From Paraspadella gotoi (taxonomy: Eukaryota; Chaetognatha), in assembly GCA_051294375.1 (NCBI GenBank), contig CM119266.1, positions 4,106,931 to 4,170,930 on the forward strand: a stretch of 64,000 bases of DNA. The letters are read 5' to 3'. Below, piece after piece: positions 51,132 to 60,745 of the stretch (positions within the stretch are counted from its first letter, which is position 1; every line of letters starts with the position of its first letter). The notes under the pieces were generated by a model. That model was given only the letters and a program-made list of their open reading frames with translations, did not search any database and had not been told where the DNA came from. The translations under genes and the position numbers were made by a program.

Positions 51132-52300
51132 TCCTGTTTGAACGATAAAATTCCCAAAATTAAGAATAACTACTCAATTTATGCTAATTGATTGTTTATA
51201 CAAATTTAAATTGAATGACTAATACGCTCTTTTGAGTCCGGGTTTGAGAACCATTTTTCAAAACAGAGGCTCAGTCTGAGCCTCAGAGATTCAGCTTAAA
51301 AGAAAAACAAAAGGGTAACGCAAAAGAACTGACTAAGTATTTTATAACTTAGAAACTAAAATTATCAAAAACCAAAAATTATCAAAAACCAAAATAAAAA
51401 AATAATAATGAAAATAAAAAAAATAGAATTTGTAATATATAATTTTAATGAATATATCTTAAAATAGTGAAACAAGTAATTTGGCAATTTTTATAATCTC
51501 AGCAACATGTCCTGCATTTCGGTATATTACCCACAACGATATTAATATAATATTGGCAAATTAACCTAATCGCAGAAATTCTTTTTTATTGTCAATAAAT
51601 GATAACGGAAGATTTGTTTTGAATTTAAATAATACAAAAAGCTAAATTGCCTCCTAACTGGCTCGGGTGAGTTATTCTTATGCTTTCATTCCTCTCAATC
51701 TCATATTACAAGATAGCAACCTCCTCATAGTTCAAATCAAAGAATCTCTTGGCCTCATTTAATTTACTTCCTGAGTGATTGGCTTTCAAAATATCACAAG
51801 CTCAAATTCAAACTCATAAGATTACAATATCTATCTAAGGGCCATTCCAGGCAAGTTTGGACACGGGTCAACGTTTCAACTCGGGTGTCCGCGTTGACTG
51901 TATCCTGGGACCAGGGTACATGCATCACTCTCCCCTACCTTCTTCCTCCTCCTCTTTCTCTCAACAGATGTCGCTTCGTCCCGATGTCTCATCTCTTCCT
52001 CCTCTTCCTCCTCTATATTCTTTACCTTTAATCCGTCTCAAAAAAAAGAAGAAAAAGAAAAAAGAAAAATCGACCCGTCTAGTTCTACCTGTATGACGAG
52101 TAAAGACAATTAAAAAGAAGTAAAGAAAAAAAATCTCGTCTCTCGGGAATTCGATGCCAGTTCTTCGTATTCTCTTCGTCCTTTAGAGTGTCTATATAAT
52201 GTATTCTCTGTATTTTTTTTTTATTTAGGCAAAAAATTCATCTAGCATGTAATGAGAGACCGAGACTCGGTTAAATGAAGCATTCCAGGGCTTCACATCC
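51132..52300. promoter_or_regulatory. Shared upstream region of divergent RBM17 and CERT1
   Basis: A 1.17-kb AT-rich stretch with no supported exon. A TATA-like tctatataat lies at 52191-52200, about 100 bases before the likely CERT1 ATG. A TCC-rich block at 51945-52020 and an AAG-rich block at 52040-52070 create a 79-codon frame that looks artefactual. Promoter function is inferred only from the head-to-head gene arrangement. Confidence 0.4.
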
Positions 52301-55300
52301 ATGGCCCATAGCAAACGTTGTCATCCTCGAGATATTTTAGGTAAATTTAATGAACAAGAAATTTCTTGAAGATATTTTTCCTCGTGTTTCAACAGGTCCA
52401 CTAAATTAAACGTTTTGTTTTTTTAGAATCGTCAATGGCAGAGCGAAAAGAGAACGTTCACCGAGATGTACTAAGTGCCTCAGATGATGACGATTCTGAC
52501 GAAGTCGGTGACAACTTGAAATGTGACGAGCTCGATGATAACGCAACAGGAGGGGTCATCAATAAAGTACAGGTATGTTTTGATGTGTAACTTTTTAGGA
52601 TTTTAAAAAGGATTAACTATTAAGGGAGAAAATGGAAACATAAATCTTATGGTAGTCGTGTTTATAGCTAATCCCAAATTTAGAAGGGATTTAAAGGATA
52701 TTTTTAATTATGGCTTGTATTAATTTAATTTTTCTCTTTTTAGTGTGATTATTACGCCGGGTCTTTGTCAAAATGGACCAATTACCTGCACGGATGGCAA
52801 GATCGATTTATTGTTTTGAGAGATGGAACGTTAAGTTACTACAAGAGGTTCGTTTCAAAATGTTGCAAATGCAAATTCAATTTCATCTTCATCTACATGG
52901 AGACCATTTGAGACCCACCGCGTTAAAGAAGCTGCTATTTCTAAACCAGTAGTGATTTTTTCCAAAACCCAAATCAATTTGTACACTTGTAGATGGTTTG
53001 AGTTTTTTCTACGTAACTCGCTCTCAAGATTAATAAAATCACAACGGGTTTGCAAATGGCAGCTTTTTTCTGGCGGCCAGTTTGAAAAAGAACATTTTCG
53101 AATGCAAGAGTTTCTCTCCTGACAACAACAAATTAATGATGACAACCAAGACGAGAGAGAGAGATAGATAGTGATAGTGACAGTACCAATCCAATTTAGT
53201 TAAAAATTACATTATTTCTTCTTTTATCTCAGCGAACATGAAACTGCGTACGGATGTCGAGGCGCCATCAGTTTGGGCGGCGTCAACATCCGCCCCCACG
53301 AGTTCGACGAGTGTCGCTTCGACGTCAACGTCAACGACTCCGTCTGGTATCTTCGCGCGGAAAGCGAAGAGAAGCGCGACAAATGGATCCAAGTGGGTTG
53401 TCCTTGTTGTTGTCGTTGTTTTAGTGCTGCTTAATATTGTCGTTGTTTTTTGTGGCTGTTGTAGTGGATTTCCTTTTGTTTTTTATTGTGGTTTTTTTAT
53501 TTTGTTGTGGTTTGTATTGTTGCTGTTGCTGTAGTTGATTTTGTGTTGTTTATTATTTTGTTGTTGTGGTTGATTTTGTATTGTTTATTATTTTGTTGTT
53601 GTGGTTGTTGTTGTGGTTGTTTTTGTGGTTATTTTTGTGGCTGTTGTTGTGGTTGATTTTGTGTTGTTTGTTTTGTTGTTGTGGTTTGTATTGTGGCTGT
53701 TGTTGTGGTTGATTTTGCGTTGTTTACTATTTTGTTGTTGTTGTTGTTAGTTGTTGTTTGACAATGCGATAAATAAATCGTTGTTGGGGTATTTGTCTTA
53801 TTTCTTCTCAAATTGATCCCCTTTCTACAGGCGATCTTGGCGTCGCGTCAGGCGGAGTCAGGCTACGGGAGCGAATCGAGTCTCCAACGACACGGGTCCA
53901 TGATCAGCCTGGCGTCTCTCTCTACCGCCTCCACGTCTTCCTTGAAAAGAGGGCGAGGGTTGCGAGAGAAACTCGCCGAAATGGAGACTTACAGGGACAT
54001 TTTATGTTCGCAGGTAAAAAGATATTTTGTTAACTCTGTTAACCCTCGTCTGTCGCTATTACTTTCTTTCTTCTTCCAGGTGGATGCTTTGCAATGCTAC
54101 TTCGACACCATGGCGGCTCAACAAGGGAATTCGAGCCCCACCTTTGTACCGTCACAAGATCAAAACGCTCCGTGCAAAGACTTACTCGATAATGACTCCG
54201 GTACTTAGATCGTTCCTTAGTTCGTTCCTTCGTTCGTTCGTTCGTTTCTTCGTTCGTTCGTTCCTTCGTTCGTTCCTTTGTTCGATCGATCGATCTATCA
54301 ACTTCTTTCATTTGGTCCATTTTGTCTCAGACGAAGACAACGAATCGACGCAAAAGTCGGGAAATAGTTCACTGGCGCCTAAAGGCGCCTCATCCACAGA
54401 GACGTATCAAACGGGCGGTTTTTCCGCCGCCGCCGCCGCCGCTCACCACTTGGTTTCCACTGCCGCCCTCGGCCACCGCCGCACCCCTTCCTCCGTCTCC
54501 GCCGCCGGAAGCAGCTTCTCCTCCGGCGGAACACCCAAGCATCTCGCCGTAAATTCAGTAGCTCAACAAGCGATGGATTTCAAGGGTAAAAACTTGATCT
54601 TTAAATATTAATACAACTTAAGGGGTAATCTGGGCGTGTCACTTGTCACGCAGGAGAAGCTATCACATTCAAGGCGACCACCGCTGGGATTTTGGCTACT
54701 TTGGGTCATTGCATTGAACTCATGAATCAAAGAGAAGAGGCCTGGCATCAAAAATTGTCGAAAGAAGTTGAAAAGAGAAAGAAAATTCATGAACTTTATA
54801 AACAGGTGAGATTCAATTTGGAATATTATATTTTCTTTGTATGAGGGTTTTGTGTGAGGGACGAACCGAAGTCGTTCAGTTGGTTTTTTCCCTTGTTTCA
54901 AGTTTATATACGTTTGTTTTAATTTAATTTAAATTGTGATAACTCGTACTATAAATATTAATTTTATTTTTTGTGAGTTGTATTGATTCGTTATAAAGTT
55001 GTTTTATTGCGTCATATGTGCATTGTGCAATAGAGTGGAGCACTCAAGACCAAAAAATTTATTTGAATGATCGAACAATGATATTTAGATGTGAGATAGT
55101 ATGATTAACTAGTACAAAAAATATTTTGTTCATATTATCTCGGGAACAGAATAGTAAAATATAATATATTTGTAGTAATATCCTTATAAAATAGTAAATT
55201 TTAAAAATAATTTTTATAAAACTTTTATTAAAGATTCAGATTCTTCATAAAAAGTTGAATCAAAAATATAAAACATGTTATCAAAAATTCTGTCATCTTC

Positions 55301-58300
55301 AATGTTTAAAATAAGAAAAAAGGTGAAAATTCCTAACTTTTTTATTCTCTGTAGTAGAAACTTATATATGTTTAAAACGTTTTAATCATTTTTTGTGGTC
55401 TAAACATTAAAATATCATCTTATGGCAACAAGCCGGGTTGCCTGTGATACCCATTGGGATGGGGCATCTCACTGTTGGCTTTGGGGGCTTCCGACCCTCA
55501 GTGACGCCTCCAGTCACTGGCGCGGCCACCCTAGGACGGTCTCGCTTTGCCAACGCAGAGGGAAGTCGCTAGGACTGTGGATGGAACACTACGCCTGGGA
55601 TGGTGTGTTCCCCCTCTGAGCCAATGGATTTGGCTGACGGATGGTGGACGTGAGGCGGTATGAATATACCGCCACAGGATCCCCGGGCCAAGACATCACT
55701 CAGGTTCCTCAAGCCTGAGAGGTGTCTGACAAGACTGTTACCATAGTGGGAGAGAGAGAGAGAGCGCGAGTTGTGGGGGCATAGGCGTTTGTCGTAGCGT
55801 ACCCCAGGGGCATAGGCGTTTGTCGTAGCGTACCCAAAGTCGGCAGGGCATAGGCGTTTGTCATAGCGTACCCTGAGAAGGTTGCGTGTTCGATAGTAGG
55901 GCTCACCACTTATGGACGACACAAGTTTCAGATCAAGAATGATTTATTCTTCAACAAGGTTATAAACAATAACAGTCAAAATGCTCAGATGCTAAGTCTA
56001 TTACAATGGTATTTACAAAGGTCAACGATTTGACCACATATAAACTGGGGGAACCGAGCGGGGTCAGGTTGTTAAGGTCAAGTGGTTTGACCGAGGTTGC
56101 GTGTTCTATATGTTTCGTCCACAATATAACATATTTTATAAAAGTTTCTTAGTTTTTTACAGCGAATCCAAATCAGTTCTTAAAAATAAAAAAAAAATTA
56201 TTTTGAAATTTGACGATTTTATAAGGATATTACTACATAAATAATTGAATTTGCTATACTGTTATGCTAAAAATTTTTTTAAAAGGATTTAAAATTTATT
56301 AATTATATGTCCATAGGCAGCAAAAAAATAATGTTCAATCACTCAATCTTTTCATCACTCCACCCTATTGTGCAATAATATCTTTAATTCTAGCTTAATT
56401 CCTAGTAGAATTCTAAGGTTAATTCTTTTAAAATAGATACAACCAATATAAAAATTATCCATTCATTTAATAAATAACCCCTGACTTTGGACCGGTTATC
56501 TTATCTTAAATAATTTATCTCTTAATCAGGAATTAAAGAATCAAGAGGAAACCTCGGTTCCCCGTCATCTTCGTGGAGGCCCCGACTTCGAGGAAGGACC
56601 TCACAGCGCCCTCAACGAAGAAGAGTTCTTCGACGCCGTCGACGCCGCCCTCGATCAGTACGAGCAGCAAGTTCAACTTCAAGACAGGTTTGTCATTCAA
56701 TCTTACTTCCCCCTTTTCTCATTTCTTTCTAATTCTGGGAATTTCCCTTTAATTCCGCGGGTGCTCGCCGAGTAACTTTATTAAGTCACTTTATGATCGA
56801 TTGGTCGGTGTGTTGATAATATATTAGTTTAAATAATATTATGTAATCAGAAAGTCAATATGGAATAGTTTGTTTGATACAAACTTGATTTTAATTATTT
56901 TTAAAACATCGATTAACTATATATATTTTTAATTGTAGTACATGTAATAAAATAGCCATCTCTCATTCTTCTTCTTCTTCAGCTCAAAGCAGTCGAATCA
57001 AGCGACGCTGAAATCCGTGAGAAACTCGACTCGCGCTCCCAAAGAAAAACCTTCCATAGACTCTTACTTCGAAAATCCGTTGGCGAAGGAAGATTCTCAC
57101 TACGCGGAGATCGATAAGACGGCGGAAGAGCACGTCAAGTACGCCAAGTCTTCCGTCCACGGAGGTAGGAACGCGGCGTTTGAAGGATAGTCGTCGCAAG
57201 TTTGGTGCTAACATATGAATTTTAAATTCAGAATTCCAACCAACGAAGGAAGTAGGCGTGGTTTATTAAGGGAGAAATAGGAGGAGTTTTATTGACATAA
57301 GAACACGTTGGGATGTTGATAATTAACATACGAAATATGTAGATTATGCAGAGAAAAGGCAGGCAATAAACAATATAACAAATAGTCCATAAGGAGTTTG
57401 ATGTTTGTTTCTTGAAGGTAAGTTGAAGAGTGATCTAGTTCCCTCTCTCGTTTCTCTACCGTCGGTTTCCTGAGTGAAGCCTCCTCTCTGATTGGTCAAT
57501 CAGAAGAAAAGACGGAGAAGCCAAGAATAGATGGCAAGATAGACAAGCCACTTGATAATCCATTCTCTGCGTTGCAACAATGACTATTAGTTTATATTTT
57601 TTTGAATCAGACCTAAACCTTATACGTCAATTTACTATTGATAGCCGTTAGGTTCAGTAACCCTAATTAATGAATAAGAATTAAGACAATCTGCCCTCCT
57701 CCTCTAGATTATTTGGTTGAAGTTTATATCCTTTAGCTAATTTTGTCAATTATACACCGTGAGTGACGCTTGTGGCGGAAAAAAAATACTTAAATTTTAA
57801 AAACATGATATTTTTGAATATAAAATTGAGCTTAAGAGGAGTTTTAACATCGGCAGATTTGGAGTGGCAACTGATCGCGGAGGACGGAGAAATGAAAGTC
57901 TACGTTCGCGAAGTTGAAGTAGATGGAGTCGTGTGCGACCCAATTAAAGCCACGCACACCGTCCACGGAGTCACGGCAAGGTTAAAAAAAAATGTTTAAA
58001 TTAATCCAAAAAACAATATATATTCTTATTTTTCTCCATTTCGCTTTTTCTGCAGGGAAATGTGTCACTATTTTTTCGATCCATCCATTCGACTCGAGTG
58101 GGAGGTCACGTTGGAAGTAACTAATAAGATTGTTCACTTGGGAGACGACACCGTCATCTCACATCAGGTTTATTATTATGATTCGCTTAATGTACAATTA
58201 AGATTAACAATTATCTTAATGTTTATCATCCTCCTTATTCACTCGAAGATACACAAACGCGTTTGGCCGGCGGCGCAAAGAGATTGCGTCTTTTTATCGC

Positions 58301-58922
58301 ACATGAGACCCTTGGCCGACGACCAGGTCGAACCCCCGGACAAAGGTATCATTATTTATCTTTATTTATTTCTTCTCTTTCAATAAATTAAGTAGTAAAA
58401 ACGATTTTATAACGTCTCTAGGGACATTCTTCTTTCCGGGTCACCCATGGCTCGTGGTCAATTTCTCGGTGGATGAACCGGAAGTGCCGCTCGCCTCCCG
58501 GACGCGCGCTCGAGTTCACGTGTCGTTATTGTGTCAAACGGAAGTTATTAACGCCAAGCCCGGTGAGTGATGAGCCATTAATCTGGAAGATTTCGAATCT
58601 ATAACCCGAGACCAAAAAATATTTTACATTTATTTCGAAATAACTCCCGAATGTAATCTAAACTTTTTAGGAGAACCGATCACGAGAGATAAATTACGAT
58701 GTAAAATTGTTTATCAATCTTACGTGAATCCTGGAGGATGGGTTCCTGCTTCCGTTTTAAGGTAGAACTTCTCGTTGCCTAATTATTTTCAAATGACTGT
58801 TTTACTAATCTATTGTCATTTTAATTTTCAGGGCGGTTTATAAACGCGAATATCCAAGATTTGTGAAACGATTCTCACAATACGTTATTGACCAAACCCA
58901 TGATAAACTCATTCTGTTTTGA
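52301..58922 (+). CDS. CERT1: Ceramide transfer protein CERT1 (COL4A3BP/STARD11), 16 exons
   Basis: Carries ceramide from ER to Golgi at membrane contact sites. Exons: 52301-52340, 52427-52572, 52744-52847, 53233-53392, 53831-54013, 54080-54200, 54331-54585, 54654-54805, 56530-56687, 56983-57164, 57857-57980, 58056-58167, 58249-58345, 58422-58562, 58671-58761, 58832-58922. Phases agree, giving 718 residues. The PH domain ([20 protein letters not shown] to WIQ) is about residues 60-150. A phosphorylatable Ser-rich motif follows ([20 protein letters not shown]). The conserved helical middle begins [17 protein letters not shown]. The FFAT motif [11 protein letters not shown], which binds VAP, is near residue 420. 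The START domain ([20 protein letters not shown] to the end) is about 501-718, with a C-terminus KLILF like the family's. An Ala/Ser-rich insert in exon 7 lengthens it relative to vertebrates. The start could instead be the in-frame ATG at 52435 (17 residues shorter). Confidence 0.95.
53400..53785 (+). repeat. G/T-rich tandem repeat filling CERT1 intron 4
   Basis: Imperfect GTTGTTGTGGTTGATTTTGT units with a loose 50-base period and strong strand asymmetry (almost no C on the plus strand). The open frames across it are not protein. Confidence 0.88.
54205..54300. repeat. (TTCG/CGTTC)n microsatellite in CERT1 intron 6
   Basis: GTTCCTTCGTTCGTTCGTTCG units, ending in GATCGATCGATC. Confidence 0.9.
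55410..56140. mobile_element. Nested GC-rich insertion, unclassified
   Basis: Sits between the arms of the inverted-repeat element. It begins near 'atggcaacaagccgggttgc' and ends near 'gaggttgcgtgttctatatg'. The phrase 'ggttgcgtgttc(t/g)ata' occurs at about 55879 and about 56094. It includes a short 28-bp tandem array and (GA)n. No transposase or reverse transcriptase frame is seen. Confidence 0.5.
55777..55873. repeat. 28-bp tandem repeat, 3 copies
   Basis: GGGCATAGGCGTTTGTCGTA followed by GCGTACCC occurs at 55777-55805, 55807-55835 and 55846-55873, with one G-to-A change in the third. Spacers are only 1-10 bases, so this is a minisatellite. Confidence 0.93.
57165..57856. other. CERT1 intron 10, no further feature seen
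   Basis: A 692-base intron of mixed composition. A short frame at 57763-57856 runs into exon 11 but has no acceptable alternative start. Confidence 0.6.
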
Positions 58923-59494
58923 TATATTTCGATTTGTTGTGCCGATTGAAAATTCTAGTCGTTAAATATTGTATGTACACATGCCTTCGGAGTCTAAATT
59001 GCATGCCATTCACGATGTCTTTGGTTTTTAATGACAGTCGGATTGTACTCTCTTGCACGTACACTAGCGGTCATATGATATATGATTGTATCCAAAATTT
59101 AAAAAGAAATTGGAACCAAATTGTTAGTTGACGTTACGACTCGATCGATCCTAAACGAGTTGTATGTGCAAATGTTTACATCATTACTGCTTCCGATCCA
59201 ACATGACATTTCGGGCGTATAAACTAAACTTAAAGAAATACCTCTTCTATTAACACCAAACTTAGCGTAGTATTGGCGGGAAAGGTTCTTCAAAATCCTG
59301 TTCCCTTATACATTGTGCAAAACGACTTGAAGCGTTAAATGTTTTTCTATTTTTTGCTTTATTCCGTTTTTGTGATCGCAGCAAAAAAAAAGCAAAACAA
59401 TTTTTTCTTCTTATTATTTTTTATTCAATTCCTTTTCAGTTGAAACATGAAGAGATTTCCCTCATTTGCCCCCAAAAACCCTCCGTGAATCACG
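58923..59494. other. Intergenic region between CERT1 and the Ig-receptor gene
   Basis: Contains the CERT1 3' UTR and probably the 5' UTR of the next gene. A pyrimidine-rich stretch ending ccttttcag (AG at 59438-59439) suggests a 5' UTR intron acceptor. A short upstream frame starting at an ATG near 59447 ends before the main ATG at 59495. Confidence 0.5.
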
Positions 59495-60745
59495 ATGGCC
59501 AATCGCGGGTCGACCCTGGCCTCGACGGCCAATCGCGGGTCGACCCTTGCCTCAACGGCCGCTCGTATCGCCTTACTTCTCGCCTTAACAGTGAGCCTCA
59601 GCCTCGCCCGTTCCAAGAAGCGGGAGACGGCTGTCGGGCTTCGATCCACCATCAACTTGCCCTGCGTCGTAGCCGACGAAAACGACGACCTGGAATTCCT
59701 CTCCTGGTTCAAACGGCCCTCCAAACCAATCTGGCAGGCCTACAACAAGTTCACCTCGGAATCTTGGGACAGTTCCAAGTACGGACTCACAGGACTCTAC
59801 GATCTCGTCATTCACGACGTCGACTTCAAAGACGCCGGCGAATATCGCTGCGTGCGGGAAGACGAGACGACGGGAGATCGAGACGTCGTCCGTTGGTCGG
59901 TCCACGTCCTCGGTCGACCTCGATGCCACGTCGCCTCGCCAGAGGGCAGCTTCGTCCGCGTCGGCGAGGAAATCTCCCTCGAGTGCAACCTAAACTTTTC
60001 CGGGAGTTCGAGACGAAAGCCGCGCGTGGATTGGCAAACGTCGGGGGTCAATCTGACTCTGGGCGATTTTGAGGAAAAAGGTGAAAAGTGGGTGAGGAAC
60101 AGTTTGAGTCTCGAGGTGACGGAGAAGGACGTGGGACGAAAGTATCTCTGCCTCGGGCGTCATCAGAGTTGGAACATGTCTTTAGACCCCGTGCCCGGAT
60201 GTCCCATCGTCATCCAACCCATCAAAGTGGGTCTCTTCATGGATCCGAGCTCTTGGATCGTCTGCCTCGTCATCTTCGTCGTTTTGGCCGCGGTGCTGCT
60301 CTGCGCCTGGTGCGTCCGCTGCTGCAAGAAGCGGCGAATGGAGAGAGAGAAGAGAGAAGAGAAAGAGTTGCGCGCAGCCTCGACCAACATCCCCTTCGTC
60401 TACGGGATGGGCGGACCTTCGATGAAGGATTTTCAATCTCAAGCCACTTCGGTGAGATTAAAGAAAAACGGTCAATCTGCAACGGAAACTGTTTTGGAAC
60501 AAAACGGATCAGTCAATCGTGAGGCGGAGCAACAGTCGCGCCCTCCCGTGCCGGAGGGCGCGCCGATTTTTGAAGGAAAAGACGTCCTCGCGGCCGTATC
60601 AGCGGCGCAGCCACCGCAGCCGCCTCAGCCCGTCAAACCAGAAGGCAGCAAAAGCCCCAACCTGCGATCGTCTAAGGAGAGACAAGGCCACGCCCACCGA
60701 ACGTCCCCCCGACAAGTCACGTTCAAACAAGAAGGGCGGCAGTGA
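59495..60745 (+). CDS. Two-Ig-domain single-pass membrane protein (to first in-frame stop)
   Basis: 416 residues before a TGA at 60743-60745. The N-terminus has a 10-residue tandem repeat (ANRGSTLAST twice) followed by a hydrophobic core (ARIALLLALTVSLSLA), together a likely signal peptide. Ig domain 1: Cys57, Trp71, DAGEYRC with Cys119. Ig domain 2: Cys164, Trp180, Cys219. N-glycosylation sequons are NLT and NMS. The transmembrane helix is about 253-275 (WIVCLVIFVVLAAVLLCAW), followed by CCKKRRMEREKREEKE and a Pro-rich cytoplasmic tail (AAQPPQPPQPVKPEG). No intron. The architecture suggests cell adhesion or a receptor; I do not recognise a named family. The frame continues past the TGA (next entry), so the true product may be much longer. 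Confidence 0.8.
   Translation: MANRGSTLASTANRGSTLASTAARIALLLALTVSLSLARSKKRETAVGLRSTINLPCVVADENDDLEFLSWFKRPSKPIWQAYNKFTSESWDSSKYGLTGLYDLVIHDVDFKDAGEYRCVREDETTGDRDVVRWSVHVLGRPRCHVASPEGSFVRVGEEISLECNLNFSGSSRRKPRVDWQTSGVNLTLGDFEEKGEKWVRNSLSLEVTEKDVGRKYLCLGRHQSWNMSLDPVPGCPIVIQPIKVGLFMDPSSWIVCLVIFVVLAAVLLCAWCVRCCKKRRMEREKREEKELRAASTNIPFVYGMGGPSMKDFQSQATSVRLKKNGQSATETVLEQNGSVNREAEQQSRPPVPEGAPIFEGKDVLAAVSAAQPPQPPQPVKPEGSKSPNLRSSKERQGHAHRTSPRQVTFKQEGRQ

Larger units (their letters stand above)
55022..56378. mobile_element. Inverted-repeat DNA element in CERT1 intron 8, carrying a nested insertion
   Basis: The outer ends are inverted: caatagagtggag at the left and ctccaccctattg at the right. A diagnostic internal block 'tagtaatatccttataaaat' (about 55172-55192) recurs inverted at about 56215-56235. 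The sequence ttgtgcaata is found at both borders and may be a target duplication. Arms are roughly 200-380 bases. The GC-rich core (about 55410-56140) is a different element inserted between them. This and the 22950-23960 element suggest an active family of non-autonomous inverted-repeat elements. Confidence 0.7.

Noticed and set aside
53238-53534. Plus-strand Thr/Ser-rich then Val/Leu-rich frame
   Set aside because: Wrong frame of CERT1 exon 4 running into the G/T repeat. The PH-domain frame is clearly the coding one.
55777-55873. Short repeats of 28 bp, considered as a CRISPR-like array
   Set aside because: Eukaryotic context, only three units, spacers of 1-10 bases. It is a minisatellite within a transposable element.
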